The notes beneath the pieces were generated by a model. It did not search any database, had not been told where the DNA came from, and saw only the letters and a list, made by a program, of their open reading frames with translations. A program made the position numbers and the translations under genes. A DNA stretch of 64,000 bases from Mastigocoleus testarum BC008 (GTDB lineage Bacteria; Cyanobacteriota; Cyanobacteriia; Cyanobacteriales; Nostocaceae). The stretch is from positions 1-64,000 of the forward strand of contig NZ_LMTZ01000001.1 of the NCBI RefSeq assembly GCF_001456025.1, written 5' to 3'. Positions 19,708-29,296 of this stretch are shown here, in pieces. Every line of letters starts with the position of its first letter. Position 1 is the first letter of the stretch.

Positions 19708-19995
19708 GAGTAATGAGTAATAAGTAATAAGTAATAAGTAATAAGTAATGAGTAATAAGTAATGAGTAATGTTAGCCTAAGCGGGGCGCGCAGCTAGCGT
19801 TAGTGTACCGGATCCGTAGGTAGCGCAGCTATAGCTATAGGTATTGCGCACAGTAATAAGTAATGAGTAAGAAGACTTGAAATGACTCATTACTATTTAA
19901 GTTAATTTTTTTATTTTAATTTTTGGGTCTGAATATTTGGTCACACATTACCCATTACCCATTACCAATTACCAATTACCAATTACCAATTCCAA
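19708..19995. repeat. heptamer repeats around a GC-rich repeat
   Basis: Tandem TAATGAG/TAATAAG units (19708-19770), then a GC-rich dispersed repeat (19772-19850, with AGCGCAGCTAT at 19822-19832), more taatgagtaa, then CCCATTA/CCAATTA units at 19945-19995 that run into the 3' end of the next gene. Confidence 0.75.
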
Positions 19996-21182
19996 TTACC
20001 TCTCCCAAAGCGCTCAGGAGATAATTGAGGAATAATATCATCTTCAAAGCTGCTCACCCAATTAGCGAACCGCTTTGCTAAGGGTGGAATAATTACTAGA
20101 GGGTTACTAAAACCTGAAAAAATGTAAATATTATCTTGTTCGGGAAGGGAACCAATTAGAGGTAAACTGTCTTTACTAAAAGCTACTAAACAATGATGGA
20201 AGGATCCAGGTAATTTACCGATTGCAGGTAGGATATTTTTTATGCGATCGCGTAGCAAGGCTTCACTATTTGTAGCATCTATATTGCTGTGGGGGTCGGT
20301 TAATATATAACTAATTTGACCCAAGCGCAAACTTCGATCTAAAAATTGCACCGCTCCAGGATCTAAAATATTACCCAGTTTATTACCTGGTTCGTCCCAT
20401 AATTCATCACTTTTTGTCGATCCTGATTCTAATTGGAACCGTTGTAAATTTGCCGGCATTACCAAAGTATTCAACTGCAGTTCTACAGGTTGAGTTTCAA
20501 TGATTTCGGCATGGGTGAAGTATATCGGTATGTTTATACCGGAGGCTTTTAGTAAATTGCGGCTAAAACCACCAGCGCAAACTGCAATATTGGCAGCATA
20601 ATAAGTGTTTTTAAGGGTTTTGATGGTTGCATAATTTACCCCTGTACTTTGTACTTTCTCCAAATTTTGGAATGTGACAACTTTGTCAATCTCGATTTCT
20701 CCTCCTGATTGCAAAAAGCCTTGAAGATAAGCTTGGGTAGTTTTTCCTGGATGAATATGACCGTGTTTAACAGTTAAAGCCCCCGATATTACCTCTGGAT
20801 TTAATAAAGGTTCCAACTCAGTAGCTTCTTGGGTTGTCAATAATTTTGGAGGAGTAGCAAAGCGAGTGTAATCTTCTTTAACTTTTTGGGGATCGATATC
20901 AACGGGGATCGTCAGTAATAAATCCAATTCGCGAAATTCAGTATCTCCTGACAATTCTTCTGAGAGTACCTGATGGCAAATTTTTCCTTCTTCACACAGT
21001 TGACGATTGATAGTCGTAGTAGCAGACCAAAATGCTAAACCACCGTAACTGTAGCGAGTAGCATTATCAGGTCGAGCATCCTGTTCTATTAGTAATACTT
21101 TAAAGTTTTTTTGTTGTAATTCATACGCGATCGCAGCACCAGCAATTCCCCCACCAACAACAATCCAATCGTAAATTTTCAT
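19983..21182 (-). CDS. FAD-dependent amino-acid oxidase-type oxidoreductase
   Basis: 399 residues of the DAO/DadA/glycine-oxidase superfamily. The N-terminal dinucleotide motif VVGGGIAGAAIAYEL (residues 8-22) is followed by LLIEQD and TRYSYGGL, and a C-terminal PLIGSLPEQDNIYIFSGFSN closes the FAD site. Likely a cytoplasmic flavoenzyme oxidising an amine or hydroxyl acid; the substrate cannot be told. Its last codons (NWNW) are encoded within a CCAATTA-type repeat tract, so the C-terminus may have been shaped by repeat expansion. It is convergent with the kinase-like gene. Confidence 0.8.
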   Translation of the reverse strand: MKIYDWIVVGGGIAGAAIAYELQQKNFKVLLIEQDARPDNATRYSYGGLAFWSATTTINRQLCEEGKICHQVLSEELSGDTEFRELDLLLTIPVDIDPQKVKEDYTRFATPPKLLTTQEATELEPLLNPEVISGALTVKHGHIHPGKTTQAYLQGFLQSGGEIEIDKVVTFQNLEKVQSTGVNYATIKTLKNTYYAANIAVCAGGFSRNLLKASGINIPIYFTHAEIIETQPVELQLNTLVMPANLQRFQLESGSTKSDELWDEPGNKLGNILDPGAVQFLDRSLRLGQISYILTDPHSNIDATNSEALLRDRIKNILPAIGKLPGSFHHCLVAFSKDSLPLIGSLPEQDNIYIFSGFSNPLVIIPPLAKRFANWVSSFEDDIIPQLSPERFGRGNWNW

Positions 21183-21260
21183 ATTTAGCTAAGAAGTAAA
21201 AAGTAAAAAGTAAGAATTAAGAAGTAAAAAGTAAGAAGTAAAAAAAAGTTATTAATCCTC
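21183..21260. repeat. AAGTAAAA low-complexity repeat
   Basis: Imperfect tandem units of agtaaaa / aagaagtaaaaagt directly upstream of the oxidoreductase start. Low complexity, probably slippage. Confidence 0.6.
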
Positions 21261-21371
21261 AGTCGCTATATGATACGCCGCAAAGCGGCACACAGTGCTA
21301 TTTGCTATTCCTAATCCCTAATCCCCAGTCACTATATGCCGCAAGGCGGCACGCAGTGCTATCCCCAGTAA
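21261..21371. repeat. two copies of the GCCGCAAGGCGGC hairpin repeat
   Basis: Two modules of the form agtc(g/a)ctatatg-(ata)-cGCCGCAAaGCGGCacacagtgctat, separated by ctaatcccta heptamers. Same family as 1089-1148. Confidence 0.65.
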
Positions 21372-21419
21372 CTAATCCCCAGTCGCCACACCAATCTCCA
21401 GTCTCTAATCCCCCAAAGA

Positions 21420-21660
21420 CGGCAAATACGACTTATGAGTTACGGTTCACCCCAATGGCTGCCGGTATTAATTCTCATACATTAGACAGAGTAAATGCAA
21501 AGTATTTTGAGCCCGCAAACAGCTTATGAAGCATAACCGTCCTCATCAAGGTTCGGGAAACCACCCTTCATCGACTGGCTACACAGGCTCAGTATATATA
21601 TCAGCATAAGTGGTGGATAGCCAGTGGCTCGAAGTCCCAGGTAACCCCAGAAAAATTTTC
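21420..21660. other. possible structured region upstream of dnaK
   Basis: GC-richer than its surroundings and able to pair with itself: ACGGTT (about 21439) with AACCGT (about 21535), and CTGGCTA (about 21576) with TAGCCAG (about 21619). No coding frame is convincing. It could be a small RNA, a 5' leader of dnaK or a decayed mobile element. I do not recognise a known RNA family. Confidence 0.3.
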
Positions 21661-21763
21661 ATAAATTATTAAACTGGAAATTTTATCAGACCCAGTTATA
21701 TGAAAATTTAGCCCTTTATAATCTGATTCATTCTTTTGTAGTTATACGGAGCCTACACATAAC

Positions 21764-23701
21764 ATGGCAAAAGTAGTTGGAATTGACTTAGGTACAACTA
21801 ATTCCTGCGTGGCAGTTATGGAAGGTGGTAAACCCACGGTTATTGCCAATGCAGAAGGTTTTCGGACAACACCTAGTGTGGTAGCTTTCGCCAAGAATGG
21901 CGATCGCTTGGTAGGACAAATCGCTAAGCGCCAAGCGGTAATGAACCCCGAAAATACTTTTTATTCCGTTAAGCGCTTTCTCGGACGGAAATATGATGAA
22001 GTTACCAATGAAGCTACAGAAGTTTCCTATAAAGTGGTACGTGACGGTAACGGTAACGTTAAATTAGATTGTCCTCAAGCGAAAAAACAGTTTGCACCAG
22101 AAGAAATTTCTGCACAGGTTTTACGCAAACTCGTTGATGACGCTAGCAAATATATTGGTGAAACAGTAACTCAAGCTGTTATTACAGTTCCTGCATATTT
22201 TAATGACTCCCAGCGTCAAGCAACTAAAGATGCTGGTAAAATCGCCGGTATTGAAGTTTTAAGGATTATTAACGAGCCTACTGCTGCTTCTTTGTCATAT
22301 GGCTTGGATAAGAAGAGCAATGAAACTATCTTGGTATTTGACCTTGGTGGTGGTACATTCGACGTTTCTATTCTCGAAGTTGGTGATGGTGTATTTGAAG
22401 TTTTAGCAACTTCTGGTGACACTCACCTTGGTGGTGATGACTTCGATAAAAAAATTGTTGATTACTTAGCACAGGATTTTCAAAAGCGAGAAGGTATTGA
22501 CCTGCGCAAAGATAAACAAGCTCTGCAACGTTTAACTGAAGCCGCAGAAAAAGCAAAAATTGAGCTTTCTAGTGTCACCCAAGCGGAAATCAACCTCCCC
22601 TTCATTACCGCTACTCAAGATGGTCCTAAGCACTTGGACACCACATTAACTCGCGCTCAATTTGAAGGGCTCTGCGCTGACTTGATCGACCGTTGTCGCA
22701 TTCCCGTTGAGAATGCAATGCGCGATGCAAAGTTAAGTAAAACCAGTATTGACGAAGTAGTTCTAGTTGGTGGTTCAACCCGTATCCCCGCAGTAAAAGA
22801 AGTCGTAAAGAAAGTACTGGGTAAAGAACCAAACCAAAGCGTTAATCCCGATGAAGTAGTTGCAGTTGGTGCGGCGATTCAAGCGGGCGTACTTGGTGGT
22901 GATGTTACTGGTATCTTACTACTAGACGTATCACCTCTATCTTTGGGTGTGGAAACATTGGGTGGAGTAATGACAAAAATTATTCCTCGTAACACCACAA
23001 TTCCGACCAAGAAATCTGAGGTCTTCTCTACCGCAGTTGATGGTCAAACCAACGTAGAAATTCACGTTCTCCAAGGGGAACGGGAAATGTCTAGCAACAA
23101 TAAGAGTTTGGGAACCTTCCGTCTTGACGGAATTCCTCCTGCACCCCGTGGTGTACCTCAAATTGAAGTAACTTTTGATATCGACGCTAACGGTATTTTG
23201 AATGTTACTGCAAAAGATAAGGGTACAGGTAAGGAACAATCTATCAGTATTACCGGTGCTTCTACCCTTGATAAGTCTGAAGTTGAACGGATGGTAGATG
23301 AAGCTGAGAAGTTCTCTTCAGAAGATAAGGAACGTCGCGAGAAAATCGATCGCAAAAACCAAGCTGACTCCTTGGCTTATCAAGCCGAAAAGCAAATTGA
23401 AGAATTGGGCGATAAAGTACCCGCAGATGACAAAACCAAGATTGAAGGTTTAATTAAGGATCTGCGCGAAGCAGTTAACAAAGAAGACGACGAGCAGATC
23501 CAAAAATTTATGCCAGAACTGCAACAAGCATTATTCTCCGTCAGCAGCAACATTTATCAACAAGCTGGTGGTGATGCTGCAGGTGCGGGTGCTACAGGAG
23601 GTCCTTCTGCTGGTGCTTCTAGTTCTTCATCTGACAGTGCTTCTACTTCGGGAACAGGTGGTGATGATGTAATTGATGCTGATTTTACTGAGAGTAAGTA
23701 A
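21764..23701 (+). CDS. dnaK: molecular chaperone DnaK (Hsp70)
   Basis: 645 residues. Nucleotide-binding domain about 1-385 ([16 protein letters not shown] at 7, [17 protein letters not shown] near 195, [15 protein letters not shown] near 340), then linker, substrate-binding domain (about 395-505) and helical lid. The last 40 residues are a Gly/Ala/Ser/Thr-rich tail ending [13 protein letters not shown], close to the DnaK C-terminal motif that binds co-chaperones. It resembles the main DnaK2 of cyanobacteria. No grpE or dnaJ is adjacent. Confidence 0.95.
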   Translation: MAKVVGIDLGTTNSCVAVMEGGKPTVIANAEGFRTTPSVVAFAKNGDRLVGQIAKRQAVMNPENTFYSVKRFLGRKYDEVTNEATEVSYKVVRDGNGNVKLDCPQAKKQFAPEEISAQVLRKLVDDASKYIGETVTQAVITVPAYFNDSQRQATKDAGKIAGIEVLRIINEPTAASLSYGLDKKSNETILVFDLGGGTFDVSILEVGDGVFEVLATSGDTHLGGDDFDKKIVDYLAQDFQKREGIDLRKDKQALQRLTEAAEKAKIELSSVTQAEINLPFITATQDGPKHLDTTLTRAQFEGLCADLIDRCRIPVENAMRDAKLSKTSIDEVVLVGGSTRIPAVKEVVKKVLGKEPNQSVNPDEVVAVGAAIQAGVLGGDVTGILLLDVSPLSLGVETLGGVMTKIIPRNTTIPTKKSEVFSTAVDGQTNVEIHVLQGEREMSSNNKSLGTFRLDGIPPAPRGVPQIEVTFDIDANGILNVTAKDKGTGKEQSISITGASTLDKSEVERMVDEAEKFSSEDKERREKIDRKNQADSLAYQAEKQIEELGDKVPADDKTKIEGLIKDLREAVNKEDDEQIQKFMPELQQALFSVSSNIYQQAGGDAAGAGATGGPSAGASSSSSDSASTSGTGGDDVIDADFTESK

Positions 23702-23830
23702 TTGTTCAGTAATTTTGCTAGATACTAAAAATTAATTTCTCGATTAGTTTCTTGATTATATTAGGGTGCGGCAATTTTGCCGTACTTTATTCTTCAACAC
23801 AATTTAGTTCGAACAAAAATATTCACGGAA

Positions 23831-23864
23831 AAGCTACCCACAATTGAAAAGCGGGGTAGCTTTT
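23831..23864 (+). terminator. terminator downstream of dnaK
   Basis: AAGCTACCC (23831-23839) pairs with GGGTAGCTT (23854-23862), followed by TTTT. A smaller hairpin GGCAATTTTGCC lies about 65 bases upstream of it. Confidence 0.7.
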
Positions 23865-24219
23865 GGTTTATCCTGAATCTTTGAATCTCTAAACAATATC
23901 TGTGTTTTGATATAGCAGCAGTTACCATAATTTTTAGGACGTTTTCCTGTTCCCTGTTCCCTTTAAACCAAAATTATGATGTCCTAAATGAGGTTTCTGT
24001 TACTGTATTACCGAAATTGATATTAAATAGCTATTTTCTATTTCGAAAATATTCTTGAAAAAAAAGTTTTAATTTAGCTGTATTCCGTGTTACAATTCCT
24101 CAAGCTTTGGCTGATGACAAGGTTCAGGGGCATCTACGTCTAAAAAGCTTCTATTTAAAAGTCATTTCGTAAGAGAGTCATAAAAATAGCCATTGACATT
24201 CTTAGCATATTTTTTCAGA
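23865..24219. other. intergenic, nothing firm
   Basis: Contains an inverted pair TTTAGGAC (about 23933) and GTCCTAAA (about 23981) around a cctgttccctgttccc duplication. No gene recognised. Confidence 0.35.
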
Positions 24220-24652
24220 TCAGCATTGCTTGCAAAGATATCTGCAAAGTTTATGCTCTTTGAGTGAACCTGCGGTAGAACCTGCAAGAAGGTCTTGATG
24301 ATATCCATACCCATCTGTATCTCCCAAGCCTGGGATACCATACCCTTCGACGAGTTCTATAGCTTGTACAGCGATATCTCGTACATCTTCTCCACCAATA
24401 TCTTCTTCCTCTTCGCCAACTCCCGCATCTGGTTCTGAACCATACTCTTCGTCTACCCCGAGCAATTAAAGTTTGTTTCTTTGGTACCGTTGGGGAATAT
24501 TCTTCTAAAGAAATAGTGTCATTGATTTCAGTCTCTCGTATGACTGTCTCATAAAAAGATTCATCTGAGTTTTTCAAGGCTAAGGTTGGTGAAATACCTG
24601 TAAAAGCTAGCACTACAGCAGCAAAAACTACAGTTAATTTACTTTTCATCAA
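24220..24652 (-). pseudogene. secreted protein gene with a probable frameshift
   Basis: The frame starting at ATG 24652 encodes a signal peptide (VVFAAVVLAFTGISPTLA) and an ordinary acidic segment to about residue 65 (QTLIARG). It then turns into an extreme Arg/Trp/Tyr/Cys stretch (RRRVWFRTRCGSWRRGRRYW and onward) up to TAA at 24251. At that point the +1 frame gives a Glu/Gly-rich acidic stretch (VDEEYGSEPDAGVGEEEE...) with GAA/GAT codon use like the neighbours, ending at 24220. A single extra G in CGGGG (about 24454-24457) would explain the switch. So either a 1-nt frameshift broke an acidic exported protein, or the Arg-rich product is real. I favour the first. No homologue recognised. Confidence 0.5.
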
Positions 24653-25626
24653 TAAATTATTCCTTGACTATAAAATGCGAATTTAAGCAAAGTTTTTGCT
24701 TGATAGCTGTTGTCAAGCATTTGAAGTAAATATCTTAAAAGAGTTGTATTTCTTATTTTTATATCAGCAAAAATATAACTTGTAAGATATTTTCGACTTG
24801 GAAAATAATAAATAAAAAAGAAACATCAAAAATATTTACTCACACAAAGTATGGAAATATAATTTACTACCAATCATAGTTTGTTTAGCACAAATATTAA
24901 TTGCAATGACAAGTTATTAGCTTATGAATTAATTATTTCTTTGGTAAAATGTAAAGGTAATTATTCAAATAATTATTTAATAACCTAACTTAGATTGTAT
25001 AAAGATATGAGGTTACAAAAATAACAAATATACAATTAATAACAAAGTATAACAAATGTTTACTTCAAAAAATACTGTCTGGAAATAATTTATCCCTGCG
25101 ATCAAATATAATTTTGTCTCATATAGTTAAAATGCATTTACTAGCACATTACTTGTCTAAATCATAGATTTTCAATTGATTTTTATTTAGCGTGACTATA
25201 ATAAAGCTCTTATGTGATGGGGATAAAAGAGCCTTCACTTATCTCTACAAAAATATATTGATCGTCATTAAAAATAGAAAAATTTTCTACACAAATGAAA
25301 AATGGTTCAAATAGCTCAATGTCAATTAAATTAATTTTTCAACTAGAAATATTAGTTAGTGTTTGATTTTCCATAAGAATAATATTTATTTCGCACCCTA
25401 ATAATTTTTATAAAGAAATATTTACGTGGTTTTGTGGCTTAGACTTTAGGTAATTAATATTTGGAATTTTTATTTAGAAATTTTGCTGAATTAGATGTGC
25501 AACAACGACATAAATTAATCTTGGATGAGATTTTTATAACAGGAAAATATTTAAGAAACTTGCAAAGTTCTTGACACTTATCTTCTAAGTTGAAACAAAC
25601 AATCAAATACTTAGAAGGATTAAGAA
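24653..25626. other. 1-kb AT-rich intergenic region
   Basis: Strongly AT-rich with stops in all frames. No repeat family, RNA or gene recognised. Confidence 0.4.
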
Positions 25627-26016
25627 ATGAAAAACCAACCGAAACTTTACTAGTTGCTTTTAGTTACAGCTTTGGGAATAGTAGAATTTTCTACTGTTGT
25701 TCGAACTGAATCTAAAAACGAAGAGCAATAAGAACAGCAACTAGCTGCTAAATTACGTCCTTATGCTGAGATTACTCCCGAACAAGCGAAGAAAGCTGCT
25801 CGAGTAACTCTGAGAGGTGATACAGAAGAAGTTGAATTGGATGTCAACGAAAATCACGGCTTGTACTATGAGGTAGAGTCTGCAAAAACAGTAGTTTATA
25901 TAAATGCGAGAAGTGGTAAAGTCTTAGGTAGCGAGTCTGCAAGTAAAGAAGATGCAGTTGAAGATAGCTTAGAAAGTAGTATAAAAATACCTGATAGCGT
26001 TCAACTTCCTTACTAA
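25627..26016 (+). pseudogene. PepSY-domain protein with two in-frame stops
   Basis: Reading from ATG 25627 (preceded by AGAAGGATTAAG) gives a 129-residue exported-type protein: MKNQPKLY, a hydrophobic LLLVTALGIVEF core, then ITPEQAKKAARVTLRGDTEEVEL, NENHGLYYEVE, VVYINARSGKVLG. This is a PepSY domain, usually a small periplasmic or membrane-linked inhibitor or sensor. TAG at 25651-25653 (codon 9) and TAA at 25729-25731 (codon 35) interrupt it. The rest is clean, with no frameshift. Both stops are one C-to-T step from Gln codons (CAG, CAA). It sits upstream of a two-component pair on the same strand, a common neighbour of PepSY genes. Confidence 0.8.
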
Positions 26017-26382
26017 TAAATCATTCAGAATATTACTGAGAATGTAAAAGGGGGTTTTTATGTCCAATATCAAATTCTTAATACCCAATTTAACGCTAAC
26101 TCTATTTCCCTCAAAATCTAATTATGCAATTTCTTCGTTACTAATTTTTCATATTTTTAACTCTTTACCTCGTCAAAAGGTGTTTAGAAAGTTATAGGGA
26201 AATAAAAAATTTTATATTCAACTAACAATTTTAATTGATACTGACAACATGCGAATGATAAAACTTAAATTAACAAAATTTCAAATATTATCAAAATTTC
26301 AAGAGATTTAACTTTACACTTTATCTCGATTTATTAGAAGTTTTAATTCTAAAAATTTGTAATCTGATTTTAAAATAAAATA
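26017..26382. other. intergenic upstream of the two-component pair
   Basis: AT-rich. No hairpin or repeat that I can name; probably the promoter region of the response regulator. Confidence 0.35.
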
Positions 26383-27057
26383 ATGAGGATCCTAATTGTT
26401 GAAGATGATGATCGGATTGCTAAACCGTTAGCAGAAGACTTAAGAAATCAGCACCATGTTGTTGATATTGCTCGAGATGGTATTGAAGGGTGGGAATACT
26501 CACAAGCAGCGGAGTATGACCTAATTTTATTAGATTTAATGTTACCTAGGTTAGACGGTATTAGTTTGTGTAAGAGGTTAAGAGGTACTCAATCACAAGT
26601 ACTGATTCTAATGTTAACAGCTAAAGATACTACTATTGATAAAGTTATTGGGCTGGATGCTGGTGCTGATGATTATTTAATCAAACCATTTGAATTAGAA
26701 GAACTTGCAGCACGAATTAGGGCTTTATGTCGTAGAAGTAGAGAAATTCAACAACCAATTTTAAGGCACAATTGTTTACAACTAAATCCGACTACCCATA
26801 GAGTTACTTACAAGAATAAAATTATTTCATTAACCCCTAAAGAATACTTAATACTAGAATATTTTTTGCGTCATCCAGAGCAAATTGTTACTCCATCTAT
26901 ACTTCTTGATAAACTTTGGGAACTCGATAAGTCATCTGGCGAAGGAACAATTAAAACTCATATTACTAACCTACGTAATAAACTCAAAGCAGCAGGAAAC
27001 ATGGATAATTTTATTGAAAACGTATATGGAGTTGGGTATCGTCTTAGTTCTAATTAA
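26383..27057 (+). CDS. OmpR-family response regulator
   Basis: 224 residues: receiver domain (acidic E7/D8-D9, phosphoacceptor D51 in LLDLMLPRLDG, Lys in YLIKPFE) and a winged-helix effector (about 128-222; LTPKEYLILEYFLRHPEQIV, THITNLRNKLKAAG, ENVYGVGYRL). It belongs to the QseB/RppA-like group that often controls metal, redox or envelope genes. Its stop codon is followed directly by the ATG of its kinase, so the two are cotranslated. Stimulus not deducible; the PepSY relic upstream hints at an envelope signal. Confidence 0.9.
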   Translation: MRILIVEDDDRIAKPLAEDLRNQHHVVDIARDGIEGWEYSQAAEYDLILLDLMLPRLDGISLCKRLRGTQSQVLILMLTAKDTTIDKVIGLDAGADDYLIKPFELEELAARIRALCRRSREIQQPILRHNCLQLNPTTHRVTYKNKIISLTPKEYLILEYFLRHPEQIVTPSILLDKLWELDKSSGEGTIKTHITNLRNKLKAAGNMDNFIENVYGVGYRLSSN

Positions 27058-28347
27058 ATGATAACTATTACTAATAAACCTATGTTTCAAAAGACTCGAT
27101 ATAAACTGTTATTTTCTTACGTCACTGTATTTACAATAATTTTGGGAATTTTTACTGTTACTGTAAGAATATTTTTTATCCAAAGTCTCAAACAAGAACT
27201 GATACAAAAACTAATAATTCTTAGCACAGATGAAGCTCATGATGCAAAATTAGAAGAAGGTGTAATTAAGATACGAAGTGATTTCCCGACGGAAGAACTT
27301 ATTGCTCATAAACAAACTTTGGAATGGTTCGATCTTCAAGGTAAACTTATTCAGCGACAAGGTAAATATGATTTAAATTTACCCTTTTCTCCTCAAAATA
27401 ATGTGCAATACTTTCAGGTTAAAGAAACTGAATTGATTACATTTACTTTATCCATGAAAGATATAAATAATCATCGTCATTTTGGTTATGTGAGAGTAAC
27501 TCAATCATTAGAAGATTTCAAGCAAACCGTACAAAAATTAGATTTGGGATTAACGAGTGGAATTGTTATTGCTGTAATTTTTAGCAGTATTGGAGGGATG
27601 TTCCTGACTCATCAATCCATGCGACCAATAGAGAAAAGCTTTCAACGTTTAAAGCAGTTTACTGCTGATGCTTCCCATGAGCTTCGCAGTCCTTTGATGG
27701 CGATTAAAAGTAATGCAGCAGTTGCACTGAAATATCCAGAAGCGATGCGTCCAAAAGATATCGAAAAGTTTGAAGCCATCGCTAGTGCTGTCAGTCAGAT
27801 GACTTATCTGACTGAAGATTTACTTTTTTTAGCTCGCAGTGATGCTTATGATGGAAGTACAAAAAACGAACATTTTTCTCGCAATAAATGGGATAAGTTT
27901 GATTTGGGGATTACTTTAGCTGAATTATTGCAGTTATATCAACCTCAAGCACTGGATAGACAAATTAATCTCAAAACACAACTAAGTAATAATCTTTATA
28001 TTTTAGGTAATGTTTCCCAACTGAGGAGAGTTTTTCGGAATTTGATTGATAATGCACTTCATTACACTCCTTCAGGAGGAAAAATTGAAGTAAAAACTAA
28101 TATTATTAAAAAACTGTTGGTAGTTGAAGTAGAGGATACAGGTATAGGAATTACACCAGAGGATATTGAACGGGTATTCGATCGATTTTGGCGAGCAAAT
28201 GAGTCCCGTTCCTACCGGGATAATGGCTCTGGACTAGGATTAGCTATTTCGAAAACTATTGTTGAGAACCATGGTGGTTCAATTAGTGTTACTAGCAAAT
28301 TGGGTATTGGTAGCTGCTTTTCTGTGCGATTACCATTGTTAAGTTGA
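27058..28347 (+). CDS. membrane sensor histidine kinase
   Basis: 429 residues. TM1 about 17-41, a periplasmic sensor of about 120 residues without a recognised domain, TM2 about 165-187, then HisKA with phosphoacceptor H207 (DASHELRSPLMAIKSN) and HATPase_c (N box RNLIDNALHYTP, G1 VEDTGIGI, F box VFDRFWRANE, G2 GSGLGLAISKTIVENHGG). Cognate partner is the regulator just upstream, with no gap between them. The start ATG might instead be codon 9, which gives a more usual N-terminus before TM1. Confidence 0.9.
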   Translation: MITITNKPMFQKTRYKLLFSYVTVFTIILGIFTVTVRIFFIQSLKQELIQKLIILSTDEAHDAKLEEGVIKIRSDFPTEELIAHKQTLEWFDLQGKLIQRQGKYDLNLPFSPQNNVQYFQVKETELITFTLSMKDINNHRHFGYVRVTQSLEDFKQTVQKLDLGLTSGIVIAVIFSSIGGMFLTHQSMRPIEKSFQRLKQFTADASHELRSPLMAIKSNAAVALKYPEAMRPKDIEKFEAIASAVSQMTYLTEDLLFLARSDAYDGSTKNEHFSRNKWDKFDLGITLAELLQLYQPQALDRQINLKTQLSNNLYILGNVSQLRRVFRNLIDNALHYTPSGGKIEVKTNIIKKLLVVEVEDTGIGITPEDIERVFDRFWRANESRSYRDNGSGLGLAISKTIVENHGGSISVTSKLGIGSCFSVRLPLLS

Positions 28348-28553
28348 AATCATGAAATTTATGTTAAACCTACAAAATTATATCTATAGAATTAAACCTA
28401 TAAACTTAAATGGACGATATTAAAATTACAGAAAAAGAATTAAATATTTCACGAATTACTTTTCGATTTATGTTGATAAATTATTTCTAAATTAAAATTT
28501 TTTTACTTATAGTACTTGTATTCGTACATATACAAATCTATTAATATGGGACA

Positions 28554-28958
28554 ATGATGAAAATTTCTGATATTTTGATACTACGTAATAGAAAAGAGAT
28601 TAATTTTCTCATTGATTATTATGCTTTGCATAAATTGCCAGCCTTTATAAAATTTGAAATTGATTTTGAATGTGAATATACATTAGTACAACCAATGGAA
28701 ACCGTTTTGATGGTGGCTAACGATCCATATCCACTTGTTGAATATTTTGGTAGTGAAAAGGTTATGTTTGAACGAATTCTTCAGCCTCTAACCCTTGTGG
28801 AGCAGTTGTCGTCAAGAAGAGATGAGTTTAAACAAGCATTACGTGCAGCAAATTCTGGAAGTGCTGTGATTGCAATTGAATACTGGAATAGTAGTAAAAC
28901 TTGTATGTTACAAGATCCAATTTTGGTTGAAAGTCCACAAAATAGGCGCTGCTGCTAG
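28554..28958 (+). CDS. small conserved-looking hypothetical protein
   Basis: 134 residues, unrecognised. It is soluble (no TM or signal), mixed alpha/beta in character, with MVANDPYPLVEYFGSEKVMFERILQPL in the middle (broken by no low complexity) and a C-terminal CC. Two ATGs lie in tandem at codons 1-2. Codon use matches the neighbours, so I take it as real. It stands alone, between the two-component pair and convergent cnfR, so it may belong with the diazotrophy block, but that is only position. Confidence 0.6.
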   Translation: MMKISDILILRNRKEINFLIDYYALHKLPAFIKFEIDFECEYTLVQPMETVLMVANDPYPLVEYFGSEKVMFERILQPLTLVEQLSSRRDEFKQALRAANSGSAVIAIEYWNSSKTCMLQDPILVESPQNRRCC

Positions 28959-29061
28959 CAGATGAATGAAAATTAATAGGCTGTATTAGAGAAAATATCT
29001 ATCTTATTTCTAAGATTTTCTTCTGAAAATTTGTTTCTAACAATATTTTGGTTTTGGATAT

Positions 29062-29116
29062 CAAACTCTGAATTCTAAACTTTAAGCTTTAAACTTTAAG
29101 CTCTAAACTCTAAACT
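29062..29116. repeat. CTAAACT/TTTAAGC heptamer repeat
   Basis: Eight imperfect heptamers (ctaaact, ttaagct, ttaaact) in tandem, STRR-type. Confidence 0.7.
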
Positions 29117-29207
29117 TATTTCGTGAAATGTGTAGATGCTATTCCTGGTAACCGAAACTAACTACTGTAGATACAGTACATGAATAATACTAAGTCCGGA
29201 TTAATTA

Positions 29208-29272
29208 CCCCTTTTTAGAATGAGAGAGGGAAGTGTGGGAAGTGTGGGGAAATCCCAAAGAATATAAAGGGG
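29208..29272. terminator. possible bidirectional terminator 3' of cnfR
   Basis: CCCCTTT (29208-29214) pairs with AAAGGGG (29266-29272) between the convergent hypothetical gene and cnfR. T-rich sequence follows the right arm poorly on plus but AAAAA/TTTTT flank the left arm on minus. The loop contains gggaagtg in tandem. Confidence 0.4.
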
Positions 29273-29296
29273 CTTTAAAATCGTACTTGGTATAAA

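Noticed and set aside
24653..25626. Hidden small genes or tRNAs in long AT-rich spacers
   Set aside because: Frames are short and full of stops, and no cloverleaf-like sequence was found in this or the other long spacers.
28512..28527. NtcA-like site GTA...TAC upstream of the 134-residue gene
   Set aside because: The spacer is 10 bases, not the 8 needed for NtcA.
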